Below, piece after piece: positions 6,198-7,753 of a stretch of DNA of 7,753 nucleotides; position 1 is the first letter of the stretch, and every line of letters starts with the position of its first letter. The stretch spans positions 24,341 through 32,093 of the forward strand of contig PBTA01000018.1 in the NCBI GenBank assembly GCA_002726395.1, in the 5' to 3' direction. The notes below the pieces were generated by a model that saw nothing but the letters and a program-made list of their open reading frames with translations, did not search any database and was not told where the DNA came from. Both the position numbers and the translations under genes were made by a program. This DNA is from Methanobacteriota archaeon. Its GTDB lineage: Archaea; Thermoplasmatota; Poseidoniia; Poseidoniales; Poseidoniaceae.

Positions 6198-6794
6198 TCA
6201 CTTTCTTTTGAAGGCAAATATAATCAGACCAATCAGTCCAATGGTGGCCACTAAATCTGGTATTCCGATTCCTCCAGTTTCGCCTCCAAGACCACCCATA
6301 TCTTCTGAAATTATCGAATACGACCAGCCATCTGATTCCCCAAATTTATAGAACTCCATGAGGTTCATTCTTGTCTGCCCATCTCCTCGACATGAACCAA
6401 TTTCACATGAAGACTCAAACAATGATGAAAATATGCCAAATAGGTTTAGTAAGACAAATAGTAATCCAGAAACGGACAATATTACAAGCGGCGATAATTT
6501 CGAATTTTTACTTGGTAAATCAGGCATAGCTAAGTGTGGTAAATCCGGCAAAGGTGCTGCTGCGGGTTCTATCACTTCCACCATCAGACTAGGAGTTTGA
6601 CCAAACTGCTGTGGTTGTTGCTCTAGGCCACCAATTTGATTTTCCATGTCTCTAGCTTTCACAGGTTTGACATTTGCGATTTTAATACCGTACAGACGGT
6701 CTGCTAGACTTACTAATGCTGCATCTTCTGCAATATCAGAGGCTTCCAAGTCACCATCTAGTAACTTTTTCAAGCGTTCTCTGGCGTCGCTCAT
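6198..6794 (-). CDS. Two-helix membrane protein with Pro-rich linker and CTERM-like tail
   Basis: This 198-residue protein is not one I recognise. Residues 1-45 are a charged, probably helical cytosolic segment (RERLKKLLDGDLEASD, then LADRLYGIKI). Residues 46-100 form a Gln/Pro-rich linker with two PDLP motifs (83-86, 91-94). The first membrane helix is about 101-126. A loop of some 50 residues, probably external, contains Cys130 and Cys135, which could form a disulfide, and ends in a Gly-rich stretch. The second helix (about 180-195) ends in KRK. The tail GIPDLVATIGLIGLIIFAFKRK has the layout of an archaeal CTERM anchor (Gly-rich spacer, short motif, hydrophobic helix, basic end) but lacks a true PGF. 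The ATG at 6794 is supported by GGGGGA six bases upstream. The gene probably forms a unit with the small membrane-protein gene that follows it closely. Confidence 0.8.
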   Translation of the reverse strand: MSDARERLKKLLDGDLEASDIAEDAALVSLADRLYGIKIANVKPVKARDMENQIGGLEQQPQQFGQTPSLMVEVIEPAAAPLPDLPHLAMPDLPSKNSKLSPLVILSVSGLLFVLLNLFGIFSSLFESSCEIGSCRGDGQTRMNLMEFYKFGESDGWSYSIISEDMGGLGGETGGIGIPDLVATIGLIGLIIFAFKRK

Positions 6795-6800
6795 GACTCT

Positions 6801-6806
6801 TCCCCC
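6801..6806 (-). promoter_or_regulatory. Purine-rich ribosome binding site before the two-helix membrane protein
   Basis: On the minus strand GGGGGA lies six bases before the ATG at 6794. It is a partial match to the Shine-Dalgarno consensus at a good distance and supports this start codon. Confidence 0.45.
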
Positions 6807-6830
6807 GTAAGTCTATGTGGAAACTTCTTA

Positions 6831-6856
6831 TTGAATAATTCTCTTGTTGAATAATT
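6831..6856. repeat. Pair of 10-bp direct repeats between transaldolase and membrane-protein genes
   Basis: TTGAATAATT occurs at 6831-6840 and again at 6847-6856, a period of 16 bp; the second copy runs two bases into the transaldolase stop codon. The copies lie 37-62 bases upstream of the ATG at 6794 on the minus strand. They could be a duplicated regulator-binding or AT-rich promoter element for the downstream genes, or a chance local duplication. Confidence 0.4.
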
Positions 6857-7514
6857 ATGCTTTTCCGGCTGCTTCAACTTCTGCCCAATCTTTCATAAAT
6901 CCTTCAATACCTTTGTCGGTAAGTGGGTGTTTCATCAATTGGCGGAAAATCTTAGCAGGCATAGTTGCCGTATGTGCTCCAAGTTGGATGCACTGTAATA
7001 CGTGAGTTGGATGTCTTATCGATGCGGCCAAAACTTTAGTAGAGATATCATAATTATTCCATGTATCCATTATCTCTGCTATTAGTGTCATGCCGTCATG
7101 ACCAGTATCATCTATTCTACCAATAAACGGAGATACATATGTTGCACCCGCCTTGGCCGCCATCAATGCTTGAGCCGCAGAAAAAATCAATGTGACGTTA
7201 GTTTTGATGCCTTTGTCGGTAAGTATTCTTGTCGCTGCTAGCCCCTCTGGTACACAAGGGATTTTGATGATTACGTTATCTGGCAATTCGCTTTTCAATT
7301 CCAAAGCCTGTGCTACCATACCATCAGTGTCCATGGCTGTTACTTCAGCTGAAATCGGTCCATCACAGATTGACGCAATTTCTGCGACAACTTGCTTAAA
7401 ATCGCGACCACTTTTCTTGATTAGTGAAGGATTGGTTGTAACCCCGTCTAATATTCCCCAAGATGCTATTTCTCTTATTTCGTCTACGTCTGCGGTGTCT
7501 AAGAAGAACTCCAT
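6855..7514 (-). CDS. tal: Small transaldolase (TalC/MipB family)
   Basis: This 219-residue (beta/alpha)8-barrel enzyme belongs to the short transaldolase/fructose-6-phosphate aldolase family, of usual length about 215-220. Transaldolase moves a dihydroxyacetone unit from a ketose phosphate such as fructose 6-phosphate to erythrose 4-phosphate in the non-oxidative pentose phosphate pathway. Visible family motifs are FFLDTAD (3-9), DGVTTNPSL (23-31), SAEVTA (55-60), the Schiff-base lysine K84 in IIKIP, NVTLIFS (106-112), YVSPFIGRIDD (126-136) and AASIRHP. Phe130 stands where the E. coli FSA aldolase has Tyr131, and Glu57 where FSA has Gln, so transaldolase is more likely than FSA activity. The ATG at 7514 starts exactly at the usual N-terminus; no clear ribosome binding site precedes it. 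It lies 30 bp after a gene for an anchored surface protein, and no other pentose phosphate gene is in the window. Confidence 0.95.
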   Translation of the reverse strand: MEFFLDTADVDEIREIASWGILDGVTTNPSLIKKSGRDFKQVVAEIASICDGPISAEVTAMDTDGMVAQALELKSELPDNVIIKIPCVPEGLAATRILTDKGIKTNVTLIFSAAQALMAAKAGATYVSPFIGRIDDTGHDGMTLIAEIMDTWNNYDISTKVLAASIRHPTHVLQCIQLGAHTATMPAKIFRQLMKHPLTDKGIEGFMKDWAEVEAAGKA

Positions 7515-7544
7515 GAGAGTCTGTGTGCAAAGGCACTCTTTGAA

Positions 7545-7753
7545 TTATCCGCTATGTTTTTTTGTGGTAAAAAATCCAATAATAACCAATGCAATCAAGA
7601 TAACTCCCATTATTTGGTATTCTAAAACGTTGTTAGCTTTTTGCTCATCATTCACCTCTTTATCACCAATTAGGGCAACTTCATCACAACCATCAATAAT
7701 CTGGTTGTTATCTAAATCTATTCTATCATCAAAACCCTCACACTGGTCTGATG
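7545..7753 (-). CDS. C-terminal end of anchored extracellular protein with Asp-rich repeats
   Basis: The minus strand is open from the right edge to a TAA at 7545-7547 and encodes the last 68 residues of a protein whose start is outside the window. It opens with SDQCEGFDDRIDLDNNQIID, then GCDE. The D-x-D-N-N-x-x-x-D-G-C-D spacing is like the calcium-binding loops of thrombospondin type 3 and related Asp repeats in secreted proteins, and the two cysteines (residues 4 and 22 of this fragment) bracket the loop. After a charged linker comes a single hydrophobic helix (about 49-61, MGVILIALVIIGFF) and a short tail, TTKKHSG. This is the plan of an exported protein held in the membrane by its C-terminus with the repeats outside. 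The call as a real gene rests on this composition and on the 30-bp spacing to the transaldolase gene. Family and full length cannot be determined here. Confidence 0.7.
   Translation of the reverse strand, partial: SDQCEGFDDRIDLDNNQIIDGCDEVALIGDKEVNDEQKANNVLEYQIMGVILIALVIIGFFTTKKHSG

Noticed and set aside
7557..7563. T7 run as a terminator
   Set aside because: It is a T-run on the plus strand, where no gene ends, and it is an A-run in the sense of the minus-strand gene, coding for the lysines near its C-terminus.
1..7753. tRNA, CRISPR array, insertion sequence or integrase
   Set aside because: I looked for T-loop-like sequences, regularly spaced direct repeats, terminal inverted repeats and transposase motifs and saw none; nearly all bases belong to protein-coding frames.

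Overview
The window looks like a piece of an archaeal chromosome, AT-rich (about 40% GC by eye) and densely coding. The archaeal character rests on an SRP54 GTPase, a Get3/ArsA ATPase, a prolyl-tRNA synthetase of the archaeal/eukaryotic type ending in a tyrosine, and a GGTGAGG ribosome binding site that fits archaeal 16S rRNA. Low GC, Asp/Asn-rich repeats of the D-x-D-N-N-x-x-x-D-G-C type and a short hydrophobic tail ending in KRK on a surface-type protein would suit a marine Thermoplasmatota archaeon (Poseidoniales/Marine Group II or a relative). That placement is inference; no rRNA or other taxonomic marker is present.

Layout. At the left edge (1-501, minus strand) is the start of a multi-pass membrane protein that runs out of the window. 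A 91-bp divergent intergenic region separates it from two plus-strand genes: a Get3/ArsA-type ATPase (593-1852) and, 30 bp later, SRP54 (1883-3253). Both encode cytosolic NTPases that deliver membrane proteins, tail-anchored proteins for Get3 and signal-peptide or signal-anchor proteins for SRP, so the pair reads as a membrane-targeting module.

The rest of the window is one closely packed minus-strand cluster. In its transcription order it holds: the C-terminal end of an anchored extracellular protein with Ca-binding-like Asp repeats (7545 to the right edge); a small transaldolase (6855-7514); an unrecognised two-helix membrane protein (6198-6794); a small CBU_0592-like membrane protein (5917-6192); prolyl-tRNA synthetase (4363-5892); and a long charged helical protein (3255-4343). 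Its last stop codon lies one base from the SRP54 stop codon, so the two transcription units meet tail to tail. The cluster mixes translation, sugar-phosphate metabolism and envelope proteins. The tight spacing suggests co-transcription but not a shared pathway.

No RNA gene, mobile element, CRISPR array or integrase was seen, and there is no gene-free stretch above 300 bases. No clearly new multi-gene system stands out. The most interesting points are the Get3-SRP54 pairing, a Get3 that lacks the CxxC zinc motif but carries an HSP20-like tail, a ProRS that has lost most of its C-terminal zinc cysteines, and the periodic helical protein.
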